Below, in pieces: positions 1-6,964 of a DNA stretch of 25,071 nt. The stretch comes from Desulfosporosinus sp. UBA5188 (lineage in GTDB: Bacteria > Bacillota > Desulfitobacteriia > Desulfitobacteriales > Desulfitobacteriaceae): assembly GCA_002413075.1 (NCBI GenBank), contig DHWG01000209.1, positions 1-25,071 of the forward strand, given 5' to 3'. The notes beneath the pieces were generated by a model, which did not search any database, was not told the origin of the DNA, and saw only the letters and a list, made by a program, of their open reading frames with translations. Both the position numbers and the translations under genes were made by a program. Each line of letters begins with the position of its first letter. Within the stretch, counting starts at the first letter, position 1.

Positions 1-110
1 ATGTCTATAAAATAACAAGTATTGTGTTTAGAAACGATGAACTATTAGCCGCACAAGTTAGCGACCTTTTTGGGGAGTATACAAGCATTTTACTCAATAA
101 AGTATTATAA
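1..110 (+). CDS. C-terminal end of an unrecognised protein (partial)
   Basis: The frame beginning at base 3 is open from the window edge to a TAA at 108-110 and gives about 35 residues ending FGEYTSILLNKVL. The peptide has amphipathic helical character, mixing charged residues with Leu/Ile/Val, and looks like the last helix or helices of a soluble protein. No family motif is visible in so short a piece, so I assign no function. The 60-base gap to the next ribosome binding site holds no obvious terminator, so this gene could be co-transcribed with map. There is a real chance that the open frame is fortuitous. Confidence 0.45.
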   Translation, partial: VYKITSIVFRNDELLAAQVSDLFGEYTSILLNKVL

Positions 111-170
111 TTAATCTATTGTAAAAAGTTAATCCCAAAAAATAAGGATCAAATCTAGGAGGAATTGACA

Positions 171-920
171 TTGGTTGTAATTAAAACCGAAAAAGAGATT
201 GCGCTTATGGGTGAAGCTGCCAAGATATTAACCGCCTGTCATCGTGAACTGAGAACGATGATCCGTCCAGGTATAACGACTTCCGAAATTGATCAATTTG
301 CAGAGGATTTCATTCAGTCGCACGGGGCGATTGCCGAACAAAAAGGGTACAAAGGTTATGCATTTGCGACTTGCGCATCAGTGAACGATGAAATTTGTCA
401 TGGCTTCCCTTCAAACACGCCTCTTAAAGAAGGGGATATTGTGGGGATTGATATGGTCGTCAATCTTAATGGCTGGCTTGCGGATTCTGCTTGGACATAC
501 CCAGTGGGAAAAATCTCCGAGCAAGCAGAGCGGCTACTAAGAGTTACTAAGGAATGTCTCTATATTGGGATAGATAAGTCGATTATCGGCAATAGAATCG
601 GAGATATATCCCACGCAATACAAACCCATGCTGAAGCTGAGGGTTTCTCAGTCGTGCGGGAATTTACGGGGCATGGAATTGGACAAATCATGCACGAGGA
701 CTTACAAGTTCCTCATTGTGGTCGTGCCAATAGGGGGGAGCGGTTGAGTGAGGGTATGGTGTTTACCATTGAACCCATGATAAACTTAGGCTCACATCGT
801 CTTAAAATTGACGCCAATGACTGGACCGCGAGAACGGTCGATGGCAGTCTGTCGGCTCAATATGAACATACCATTGCAATTACCAAAAATAAGGCGCTTA
901 TTTTAACTGAGCAGGACTGA
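171..920 (+). CDS. map: Methionine aminopeptidase, type I (M24A)
   Basis: This is a cytoplasmic dinuclear metallo-enzyme that removes the initiator methionine from nascent proteins. Numbering from the TTG at 171 (249 aa), all the expected ligands are present: His77 in the CHGFP motif, Asp94, Asp105, His168 in GHGIG, Glu201 in TIEP and Glu232 in YEHT, with His175 also conserved. There is no N-terminal zinc or SEC-C extension, so this is the short bacterial form. Two in-frame TTG codons lie at 165 and 171. AGGAGG at 157-162 is only 2 bases from the first but 8 from the second, so I chose 171. mscL follows 13 bases later and is probably co-transcribed. The gene lies outside the usual secY-adk-map ribosomal operon context, so it may be a second map copy. 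Family identification is firm. Confidence 0.95.
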   Translation: MVVIKTEKEIALMGEAAKILTACHRELRTMIRPGITTSEIDQFAEDFIQSHGAIAEQKGYKGYAFATCASVNDEICHGFPSNTPLKEGDIVGIDMVVNLNGWLADSAWTYPVGKISEQAERLLRVTKECLYIGIDKSIIGNRIGDISHAIQTHAEAEGFSVVREFTGHGIGQIMHEDLQVPHCGRANRGERLSEGMVFTIEPMINLGSHRLKIDANDWTARTVDGSLSAQYEHTIAITKNKALILTEQD

Positions 921-933
921 AAGGAGCATCTTC

Positions 934-1353
934 GTGGGATTTATTAAGGAATTTAAAGAGTTTTCGACTAGGGGCAACGTGATGCAGTTGGCGGTTGGTA
1001 TCATTATCGGCAGTGCTTTTGGCAAAATTGTTTCTTCGCTTGTTGCCGATATAGTGATGCCACCCATTGGTTATATTGTGGGAGGTATAAAATTCACGGA
1101 TCTTAAGTTGTGGCTGAAAGACGCCGTAGTTGATAGTACGGGTAAGGTCACAAAAGAGGCTATAACTTTAAATATTGGTAACTTTATTCAGGCAGTGTTT
1201 GATTTTCTATTAATTGCTGTTGTTATTTTCTTGATGGTGAAAATAATTAATTCACTCAATAGGAAGAAACCTGAAGAGCCCGCTGCTCCAAAAGGACCGA
1301 GTGAGGAAGTGTTGCTGCTTTCAGAAATTAGGGATCTACTTAAGAAGCAGTAG
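934..1353 (+). CDS. mscL: Large-conductance mechanosensitive channel
   Basis: MscL forms a homopentameric membrane pore that opens under high membrane tension and releases solutes on hypo-osmotic shock. The 139-residue product has the family layout. A short amphipathic N-terminal helix (MGFIKEFKEFSTRGNVMQLA) leads into TM1 at roughly residues 15-45, which carries the Gly/Ala-rich gate (VGIIIGSAFGKIV). A periplasmic loop with the usual DLKLWLKD-like stretch follows, then TM2 at about 80-105, and a charged C-terminal helix ending in EVLLLSEIRDLLKKQ. The start is GTG at 934, with AAAGGAG at about 920-926. Length is typical for the family. Confidence 0.96.
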   Translation: MGFIKEFKEFSTRGNVMQLAVGIIIGSAFGKIVSSLVADIVMPPIGYIVGGIKFTDLKLWLKDAVVDSTGKVTKEAITLNIGNFIQAVFDFLLIAVVIFLMVKIINSLNRKKPEEPAAPKGPSEEVLLLSEIRDLLKKQ

Positions 1354-1373
1354 ACTTAGAAATCGTTCGGACA

Positions 1374-1390
1374 ATCTACATAACGTAGAT
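1374..1390 (+). other. Small inverted repeat between mscL and ywbE
   Basis: ATCTAC (1374-1379) and GTAGAT (1385-1390) are perfect 6-base arms around the loop ATAAC. No T-run follows, so this is not an ordinary terminator. It may be an RNA stem affecting ywbE expression or mRNA stability, or it may be chance. Confidence 0.3.
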
Positions 1391-1416
1391 AGCAAACTAG
1401 ATGGGAGTGTTATACT

Positions 1417-1611
1417 ATGAACGGTCAGACTAGAAAAGATATTAATCCAGGGGTAACTGTGGATATTGTTCTGAAAGCAGATCAAAGATCCGGCAAACTG
1501 ACGAGAGGCGTCGTTAAAGATCTCTTAACAAACTCACAAACTCATCCGAGAGGCATTAAAGTTAGACTGACTGATGGGCAGGTCGGAAGGGTACAAGAAA
1601 TTATTAACTGA
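1417..1611 (+). CDS. ywbE: YwbE family small protein
   Basis: This 64-residue protein matches what I know of the YwbE family (DUF2196). It begins with NGQTRKDINPGV, has a central VDIVLKADQRSGKLTRGVV and ends with HPRGIKVRLTDGQVGRVQEI. The family is widespread in Firmicutes and the residue pattern suggests a small beta-rich, SH3/KOW-like fold. The biochemical role is unknown to me. The start is ATG 1417, preceded by GGGAGTG at about 1403-1409. It is the last gene before a strong hairpin that separates it from a convergent gene. Its 63-base distance from mscL leaves co-transcription open. Confidence 0.85.
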   Translation: MNGQTRKDINPGVTVDIVLKADQRSGKLTRGVVKDLLTNSQTHPRGIKVRLTDGQVGRVQEIIN

Positions 1612-1640
1612 CCAAGAGAGCGAATTTGCTCTCTTGGTCA
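1609..1640. terminator. Bidirectional hairpin between convergent genes
   Basis: Twelve-base perfect arms TGACCAAGAGAG (1609-1620) and CTCTCTTGGTCA (1629-1640) surround an 8-base loop. The left arm begins at the ywbE stop codon, and the RluA-family gene ends at 1664 on the other strand. Neither side has a good T-run, so termination is inferred from stem strength and from its place between convergent genes. Confidence 0.6.
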
Positions 1641-1663
1641 GTGCTCACTGAATTTGAAATTTA

Positions 1664-2566
1664 TCAGGATTTCAATCTTTTCATCAAGTTTCTAAGATCC
1701 TCTGGAAAAGGAGCATGGATGACGATAGGCAGTCCTGTCTGAGGATGCAGAAAAGCGTACATTGAGGAGTGTAAGGCTTGACGTGAGAGCAGTGTGGTAT
1801 CACCATTGTACAGATCATCTCCGAGCAAGGGATGTTTAAAGCCCTCGCAGTGGGCTCGAATTTGATGGGTTCGTCCAGTTTCTAAAATAAACTCCATAAA
1901 AGTGGCCTTGGGATAGCGGTGGAGAACCCTGTAATGAGTTCGGGCAGGCTGCCCATCGGGTTGGGCTTGGCGTTTAATGAAACTATCAGGTGCAAACCCA
2001 ATGGGGTCGTCAATAGTGCCCTCATTTTCAAGCACGACGCCTTCTACGAAACCAAAGTACTTTTTCTGGATATGTCCGCGTTCCAGCTGCCAAGCGAGTT
2101 GTTGATGCGCGAATTGATTTTTGGCGATGATAACGACGCCGGAGGTATTACGGTCTATCCGGTGTATGGGACGATAGAGGCGATGTTCCCCCTTACGCTC
2201 CCAATAGCCTATGACGGCATTTCCTAAGGTATTGGTAAGATAACGGTGTGTGGGGTGAACCACTTGACCCACCGGTTTATTGACCACTAAAAGGTATTCG
2301 TCTTCATAGAGAATATTGAGGGGGAGATTTTCTCCGGGAATGTTCGTTTCTTCAGGCGGGAAAAGCTGAATGGATAACATTTCTCCTTCTTTGCCCCGGG
2401 CGGTTAGATAGGTGAATTTCCCATTAATCCATACTTGTTCTCCTTGCTTTAGCCGTTGTAATAATCTGAGGGAGAAATGAAATTTGTGAAGCAGGATCGT
2501 TAGATATTTTTGACCGGAATCCTCCGCTTGTAAACGGTATTCCCATAATGTAGATTGTGCGTTCAT
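1664..2566 (-). CDS. RluA-family pseudouridine synthase
   Basis: The enzyme isomerises specific uridines in rRNA or tRNA to pseudouridine. The 300-residue protein has an N-terminal S4-like RNA-binding stretch (about residues 30-70, including QGEQVWINGK). The catalytic domain starts near LNILYEDEYLLVVNKPVG, followed by HPTHRY. The signature loop HRIDRNTSGV carries the catalytic aspartate at Asp138. The RTHQIRAHCEGFKHPLLGDDLY block follows in its usual C-terminal position. The start is ATG at 2564-2566 on the minus strand, with GGAGG four bases upstream. It is a single-gene unit between ywbE and the M29 peptidase. The exact RNA target (RluD, RluC or YlyB type) cannot be read from the sequence. 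Confidence 0.92.
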   Translation of the reverse strand: MNAQSTLWEYRLQAEDSGQKYLTILLHKFHFSLRLLQRLKQGEQVWINGKFTYLTARGKEGEMLSIQLFPPEETNIPGENLPLNILYEDEYLLVVNKPVGQVVHPTHRYLTNTLGNAVIGYWERKGEHRLYRPIHRIDRNTSGVVIIAKNQFAHQQLAWQLERGHIQKKYFGFVEGVVLENEGTIDDPIGFAPDSFIKRQAQPDGQPARTHYRVLHRYPKATFMEFILETGRTHQIRAHCEGFKHPLLGDDLYNGDTTLLSRQALHSSMYAFLHPQTGLPIVIHAPFPEDLRNLMKRLKS

Positions 2567-2617
2567 TTTTCCTCCTTGTCATGGACCCATAAAACGATGG
2601 AAGGATAACTCTGATGG

Positions 2618-2640
2618 CTTGGCGCTAGCCAAGTTTTCTT
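2618..2640 (+). other. Short hairpin followed by T-rich tract, function unclear
   Basis: CTTGGC (2618-2623) and GCCAAG (2628-2633) form a 6-base stem with loop GCTA, followed by TTTTCTTT. It has the form of a small rho-independent terminator reading rightward, but the gene to its left runs leftward, so no obvious transcript would need it. It could be an attenuator for the M29 gene or an operator. Confidence 0.3.
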
Positions 2641-2697
2641 TACATACTAACGATGATAAAAAGGTAAATTATAAAGTATGAAGAATGTAACTCCATA

Positions 2698-2726
2698 TTG
2701 GATGAATGTTTTTGCGAGACTATAAA
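2698..2726 (+). promoter_or_regulatory. Possible sigma-A promoter before the M29 peptidase gene
   Basis: TTGGAT (2698-2703) and TATAAA (2721-2726) are 17 bases apart. The expected transcription start would fall at about 2733, inside the ribosome binding site GAGGAGG, which weakens the call. Confidence 0.28.
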
Positions 2727-2744
2727 TAATGAGGAGGCCCCAAC

Positions 2745-3866
2745 TTGAAAGATTATCGTATTGAAAAACTCGCCGATTCCTTAATCAATTACTCGCTTGT
2801 CCTTCAACCCGGTGAGAAAATACTGATTGAAGTCATAGGACAAGATATTCCACTCGCCCAGGCTCTTGTGCGGTGTGCCTATAAAGCGGGAGGATTACCA
2901 TTTTTGTCTACGGTTAATCATACCTTAATGCGTGAACTATTAAAAGAATTCACGGTTGAGCAAGCTGAAGCTATGACTCGCTGGGATCTTGCCCGTATGA
3001 AAGAAATGCAGGCCTATATTGGAATCCGAGCCGGAGAAAATGCCAATGAATGGGCAGATGTCCCCGCTGAAGCGATGAAGAATTACTCATCTCACTACCA
3101 AAAACCAGTTCATTCGGAGCAGAGGGTACCGCATACCCGCTGGTGCGTGTTGAGATACCCGAACGCTTCTATGGCTCAGTTAGGAAATATGAGCATCGAA
3201 GGATTTGAGGATTTCTACTTTGATGTGTGTAACTTGGATTATTCTAAGATGTCGAGAGCCATGGATCCACTAAAGGCGTTGATGGAGAAAACTGATAAAG
3301 TGCGCATTCTTGGGCCGGGGACAGATCTTGTCTTCTCAATTAAAGCGTTGCCCGCGATTAAATGTGATGGTCACGTCAATATTCCAGATGGAGAGGTCTT
3401 TACTGCCCCAGTCAGAGAATCAATCAATGGACGGATCAGTTATAATACCCCGTCACTTTTCCAGGGCTTTACGTATGAAAACATTGTGTTGGAATTTGCC
3501 AATGGAAAGATTATCAAGGCGACTGCGAACGATACGGAACGCCTTGAAACCATCTTTAATACGGACGAGGGAGCGCGCTACGTCGGCGAATTTGCGATCG
3601 GCGTCAATCCATATATTCACACGCCAATGAAAGACACACTGTTTGATGAAAAAATTGATGGAAGTTTCCATTTCACGCCGGGGTCCTGTTATGATGACTG
3701 CAACAATGGCAATAAATCAGCCATCCACTGGGATTTAGTGTGTATTCAAAGACCAGATTATGGCGGTGGCGAGATTTATTTTGATGAAGTATTGGTCCGA
3801 AAAGATGGGCTTTTTGTTTTGCCAGAACTTGAATTATTGAATCCGGAGAACTTGAAGTCAAAGTGA
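2745..3866 (+). CDS. M29 family aminopeptidase (AmpS/AmpT type)
   Basis: This is a thermophilic-type, cytoplasmic dimetal aminopeptidase that trims N-terminal residues from peptides. The 373-residue length fits the family. Candidate metal or catalytic residues, placed by analogy with the M29 pattern, are Glu217 (DGEVFT), Glu282 (GEFAIG), His309, Tyr316, and His328 with Asp330 in the C-terminal SAIHWDLV motif. The Asn/Gly stretch DDCNNGNKSAIHWD is a clear M29 hallmark. The start is TTG at 2745, chosen because GAGGAGG lies at 2731-2737, 7 bases upstream. It is followed after about 40 bases by a membrane-protein gene and could head the run to 6884. There is no signal peptide. Physiological substrates are not evident. 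Confidence 0.92.
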   Translation: MKDYRIEKLADSLINYSLVLQPGEKILIEVIGQDIPLAQALVRCAYKAGGLPFLSTVNHTLMRELLKEFTVEQAEAMTRWDLARMKEMQAYIGIRAGENANEWADVPAEAMKNYSSHYQKPVHSEQRVPHTRWCVLRYPNASMAQLGNMSIEGFEDFYFDVCNLDYSKMSRAMDPLKALMEKTDKVRILGPGTDLVFSIKALPAIKCDGHVNIPDGEVFTAPVRESINGRISYNTPSLFQGFTYENIVLEFANGKIIKATANDTERLETIFNTDEGARYVGEFAIGVNPYIHTPMKDTLFDEKIDGSFHFTPGSCYDDCNNGNKSAIHWDLVCIQRPDYGGGEIYFDEVLVRKDGLFVLPELELLNPENLKSK

Positions 3867-3907
3867 TAAATAATTTATAAAATAAATTTATTAGCATGGA
3901 GGTATTT

Positions 3908-4393
3908 ATGGTTAATAAATTACTGTCTATCTTTTTAGGGGCTGTTTTATGGGGCGTGGGCATGTTCTTTGTCGTCGCAGTGGCTATCGGAAAGTATGGG
4001 TTTATTGCTTTCTTTGCTGGAGTCATACTTGGCTTGGGACTGTTGATCAGCAAAGGATTTCGAGACAATAAGAGTAGTACAGACTTATGGATTCTTATTT
4101 TTAAAGGGTTAGCCGTTGAAGCTTTGTTTTTTCCCATTGCTAATCTCGTTATGATGTATATGCTATACAACAGCCTGCCCTACGAGCAGACGAAGGCAGT
4201 GCTCATTCAAAGTGGTTTAATCGCCGCCATTTTAGCCGGTGTGTTCATGTTTAATGCGCACCTATTAAATACAAAGATTCGCCAGTTGCATACTCGCTTG
4301 GAAGAACAAGAAAAGGAGGCGAGTCTAAAACCAGGTAAAGAGTCTGGTGTTCACTTGGAGAAGGAGCCGCCTAAAGAAAGCCATGAAGTCTAA
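3908..4393 (+). CDS. Four-helix membrane protein of unknown function
   Basis: I do not recognise this 161-residue protein. It has four hydrophobic segments at about residues 5-27, 29-49, 62-87 and 97-118. A hydrophilic, Lys/Glu-rich tail (119-161) follows, whose first part (TKIRQLHTRLEEQEKE) could form a short coiled coil. I chose ATG 3908 because ATGGAGG at 3896-3902 serves as its ribosome binding site. An alternative ATG at 3896 lies inside that site. The gene overlaps the start of the downstream lipid kinase by 11 bases, which implies translational coupling and perhaps a joint role in membrane lipid metabolism. That role is inference from position only. Confidence 0.72.
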   Translation: MVNKLLSIFLGAVLWGVGMFFVVAVAIGKYGFIAFFAGVILGLGLLISKGFRDNKSSTDLWILIFKGLAVEALFFPIANLVMMYMLYNSLPYEQTKAVLIQSGLIAAILAGVFMFNAHLLNTKIRQLHTRLEEQEKEASLKPGKESGVHLEKEPPKESHEV

Positions 4394-5264
4394 ACGATTA
4401 CGTTTGGTCTATAATCCCAACGCTGGTCGGCGGAAATTAACAGGACAACTGGATACTGCGATCCGAATTTTTCAAGAAAGTGGGCATGAGGTATGTATAC
4501 ATCGTGCCTCGTCTTCCGAAGATATTGAAAAGATTGCCTCCCAAAGCATGGATGTGGATCGTTTGGTGATTGCTGGGGGAGATGGTAGTATTCATCAGGC
4601 AGTGAATGGCTTACTTCGAATTGCCGCTAATAAACGCCCTGTTCTAGGCATTTTACCAGTTGGAACGGCGAATGACTTAGCCTACGCGTTACATTTGCCT
4701 AAAAGCATTCCTGATGCATGCCAAGTCATTGGCAAGGGAAACTCGTTTAAAATGGACACCGGGAAACTAAATGATCGATACTTCGTGAATGTGGCCAGCG
4801 CGGGACTTTTAACGGATGTTTCCCAAAAAGTTGACACCCACGTCAAAAATACCCTTGGGCAATTAGCGTATTTCCTCAAAGGAATAGAAACACTTCCCTC
4901 CTTTAAACCCTTTCGTGTTGAATTCGACAGAGACGGAAATCGATATACAGAAGAGGTCGTTTTGTTTATGGCGGTAAACGGTCTCTCGGTTGGGGGACTC
5001 AGAAATCTTGTGCCGAGGGCTTCTCTAACTGACGGTAAACTAGACATATTAGTGGTTCCAGCAGCGGGTTGGCCAGAAACCCTTCGACTCCTGTTGAGCA
5101 TTTTAACGGGAGAAAAGGTGAAAGCTGAAAAAATTATGGAATTCCACACCTCAGAATTGACGGTACTCACAGATCGACCGATCAACTCAGATCTGGATGG
5201 GGAAGCGGGTCCAGAAAGCACGTGGCACATTGAAATGGGACCTAAAATTTCAGTGCTCTGTTAA
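4383..5264 (+). CDS. Lipid kinase of the DagK/YegS family
   Basis: The enzyme phosphorylates diacylglycerol or a related lipid with ATP, recycling it to phosphatidic acid at the membrane face. Numbering from ATG 4383 (293 aa), the product opens with RLVYNPNAG and carries the nucleotide-binding GGDGS at about 65-69. The LPVGTANDLA loop lies at about 91-100, and the C-terminal half ends with SDLDGEAG, all family hallmarks. A GTG at 4347 would add 12 residues lying wholly within the upstream gene. ATG 4383 sits at the family-typical N-terminus and overlaps that gene by 11 bases, although its own ribosome binding site (AAAGAAAG) is weak. Translation is therefore probably coupled. The nucleotidyltransferase gene follows 21 bases downstream. 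Confidence 0.9.
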   Translation: MKSKRLRLVYNPNAGRRKLTGQLDTAIRIFQESGHEVCIHRASSSEDIEKIASQSMDVDRLVIAGGDGSIHQAVNGLLRIAANKRPVLGILPVGTANDLAYALHLPKSIPDACQVIGKGNSFKMDTGKLNDRYFVNVASAGLLTDVSQKVDTHVKNTLGQLAYFLKGIETLPSFKPFRVEFDRDGNRYTEEVVLFMAVNGLSVGGLRNLVPRASLTDGKLDILVVPAAGWPETLRLLLSILTGEKVKAEKIMEFHTSELTVLTDRPINSDLDGEAGPESTWHIEMGPKISVLC

Positions 5265-5285
5265 ATCGATGTGGGGAGTGGTTTC

Positions 5286-6884
5286 ATGATCGGAGCAGAA
5301 TTTCAACAGGAAATCTTACGAAGGCTCAGTGAACTCAGTCCGGTCTATATTGTCGGAGGTGCTGTTCGCGATGCGCAATGGGGAATTCCTGCTAAGGATG
5401 TCGATGCGGTCATGGCATTTCCACTTTTGGAGATAGAGAAGAAGTTGTTGGAGTGGGGTTATAAGCCTCATCTGATCGGGGCGCATCAGCAGACCGTTAG
5501 TTTGTTTCACGGAACGGAACGCTTGGACATTGCCACTTTCTCAGGAGTGGTTGAAACTGATGCGCTGTGCAGGGATTTCACGCTGAATGCTATTTATCAA
5601 GAGGTTCGGACCGGTGAAATCAACGATCCACTAGGTGGGCTGCAAGATTTGCGGGCAAGACGACTGAAAGCCTGTGGGTGTGCGGTGGACCGGTTCAAGG
5701 AAGACCCACTGAGGATCCTGCGCCTCATCAGATTAGCCGTTAGTTACGACTTAACCATCGAGCAAAAGACCTGGATCGCTGCTGTAGAGCTTGTACCAGA
5801 TCTTCAGAAAGTTGCGGCGGAACGATTAACGGTGGAGTTCGGACGAATTCTTATTTTAGAGCAGATCGACAAGGCCTTAGGACTCCTCGATGATGTAGGG
5901 TACTTTCAGGTCTGTATTCCTGAATTGGCCAGGTTAAAGGGACTCGTTCAAAATCGTTACCATACGAAAGATGCATGGGAACATACCAGGCACGTTGTGA
6001 AAAATACGATGCCTAGCATAGCGTTGCGTTTAGCCGCTTTATTTCATGACCTGGGAAAATGGGAAACCGCTAGTAAGGAATGCCGCGTTTGGGGAACCAT
6101 TCTTCTGACAGACCACGGGTATGAAGTGAATGGATTTAAGTTGGAGGGAAAAAACTTAGAGCGGTGGGCTAACAAGGAAGCGGAAGTTCATGGGGGAAGG
6201 CTAGATAACTATCCGGATACAATCATTGTAAAACGGGTCAAACCAGCGCGAGCCACTCAGTGTAAACCTTTAGAAATGGTACGAGATGGAAAACGTCACT
6301 TTCTACAACACGAAAAAGAAAGTGCCCGATTGGTCAAAGAAATCTTACCTCGCTTCCGCTGGAGTATGGTTCTTCCAGGAGGAAGTTTGGGTGAACGAGA
6401 CCTTGAATATCTAGTTGGACATCATATGTTAGGGACACTGACTTTTAGGAACGAATTCAAAGGGGAAATGGACCCGACAAAGTTTGGCAATAAGACTCGA
6501 CGCTTTGCCTGGGAGATTGGTTGGAATGGGCAAGTGTACAATCCACAAAGGGTTGAGAATATATTGGATTTGTGGCGAGCGGATTTCCTGGGCGGGAAGC
6601 AGGATGCGGCAGAAACCCTTAATCGTTTCGACGAGATCCAGGGAGAAATCAGACATGCTTCAGCTTTCTTAGTCGAGCGAGCCAGTCGGCTCGATTGGAC
6701 GCGATTTGGAGAATTTGCCCGTTTTAAAGGACTTGTAGGAGAGCCGTTCGGTCGGTTTAAGGAGCAGGTACGCTACCAGGTTATGATGAACCCAAAGGAT
6801 GGGTTGACAGATCCGCAATTTCTTGAACGGGAATACCAATTCTATTGGAAACCAAGTTCGTTAACCTCCGCTAAGATGGCGTAA
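5286..6884 (+). CDS. CCA-type tRNA nucleotidyltransferase with HD domain and long insert
   Basis: This is a class II nucleotidyltransferase expected to build or repair the 3' CCA end of tRNA. Numbered from ATG 5286 (532 aa), it has the IVGGAVRD motif (about 22-29), catalytic Asp38 and Asp40 in KDVDAV, RLDIATF (79-85), RDFTLNAI (96-103) and DPLRILRLIR (140-149). An HD phosphohydrolase domain follows, with His226, His233 and His254-Asp255 in LFHDLGK. About 79 residues separate LFHDLGK from the HFLQHE block (338-343). In related enzymes I know this gap is much shorter, so about 60-70 residues look inserted. GGGGAG at 5273-5278 decides for ATG 5286 over the GTG at 5271. A poly(A) polymerase or partial (CC- or A-adding) activity is also possible. 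Confidence 0.85.
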   Translation: MIGAEFQQEILRRLSELSPVYIVGGAVRDAQWGIPAKDVDAVMAFPLLEIEKKLLEWGYKPHLIGAHQQTVSLFHGTERLDIATFSGVVETDALCRDFTLNAIYQEVRTGEINDPLGGLQDLRARRLKACGCAVDRFKEDPLRILRLIRLAVSYDLTIEQKTWIAAVELVPDLQKVAAERLTVEFGRILILEQIDKALGLLDDVGYFQVCIPELARLKGLVQNRYHTKDAWEHTRHVVKNTMPSIALRLAALFHDLGKWETASKECRVWGTILLTDHGYEVNGFKLEGKNLERWANKEAEVHGGRLDNYPDTIIVKRVKPARATQCKPLEMVRDGKRHFLQHEKESARLVKEILPRFRWSMVLPGGSLGERDLEYLVGHHMLGTLTFRNEFKGEMDPTKFGNKTRRFAWEIGWNGQVYNPQRVENILDLWRADFLGGKQDAAETLNRFDEIQGEIRHASAFLVERASRLDWTRFGEFARFKGLVGEPFGRFKEQVRYQVMMNPKDGLTDPQFLEREYQFYWKPSSLTSAKMA

Positions 6885-6906
6885 GATGAATTTAAGGAAA
6901 GTAACG

Positions 6907-6935
6907 TTGACTTTAAGCACATGTGAAGCTATAAT
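6907..6935 (+). promoter_or_regulatory. Strong sigma-A promoter for the rubredoxin-flavoprotein gene
   Basis: TTGACT (6907-6912) and TATAAT (6930-6935) are separated by exactly 17 bases, one mismatch from consensus overall. The spacer contains the 8-base palindrome CACATGTG (6918-6925), a possible operator. The gene's ribosome binding site AAAGGGG lies just downstream at 6947-6953. Confidence 0.8.
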
Positions 6936-6964
6936 ACGTTCCAACGAAAGGGGTTGTTACTTCA

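Noticed and set aside
1919..2227. 102-codon rightward open frame within the RluA-family gene
   Set aside because: It lies wholly antisense to a well-supported RluA gene and its translation shows no family pattern.
3867..3895. AT-rich inverted repeat after the M29 gene as a terminator
   Set aside because: The arms mismatch and contain only A/T, so the stem would be too weak.
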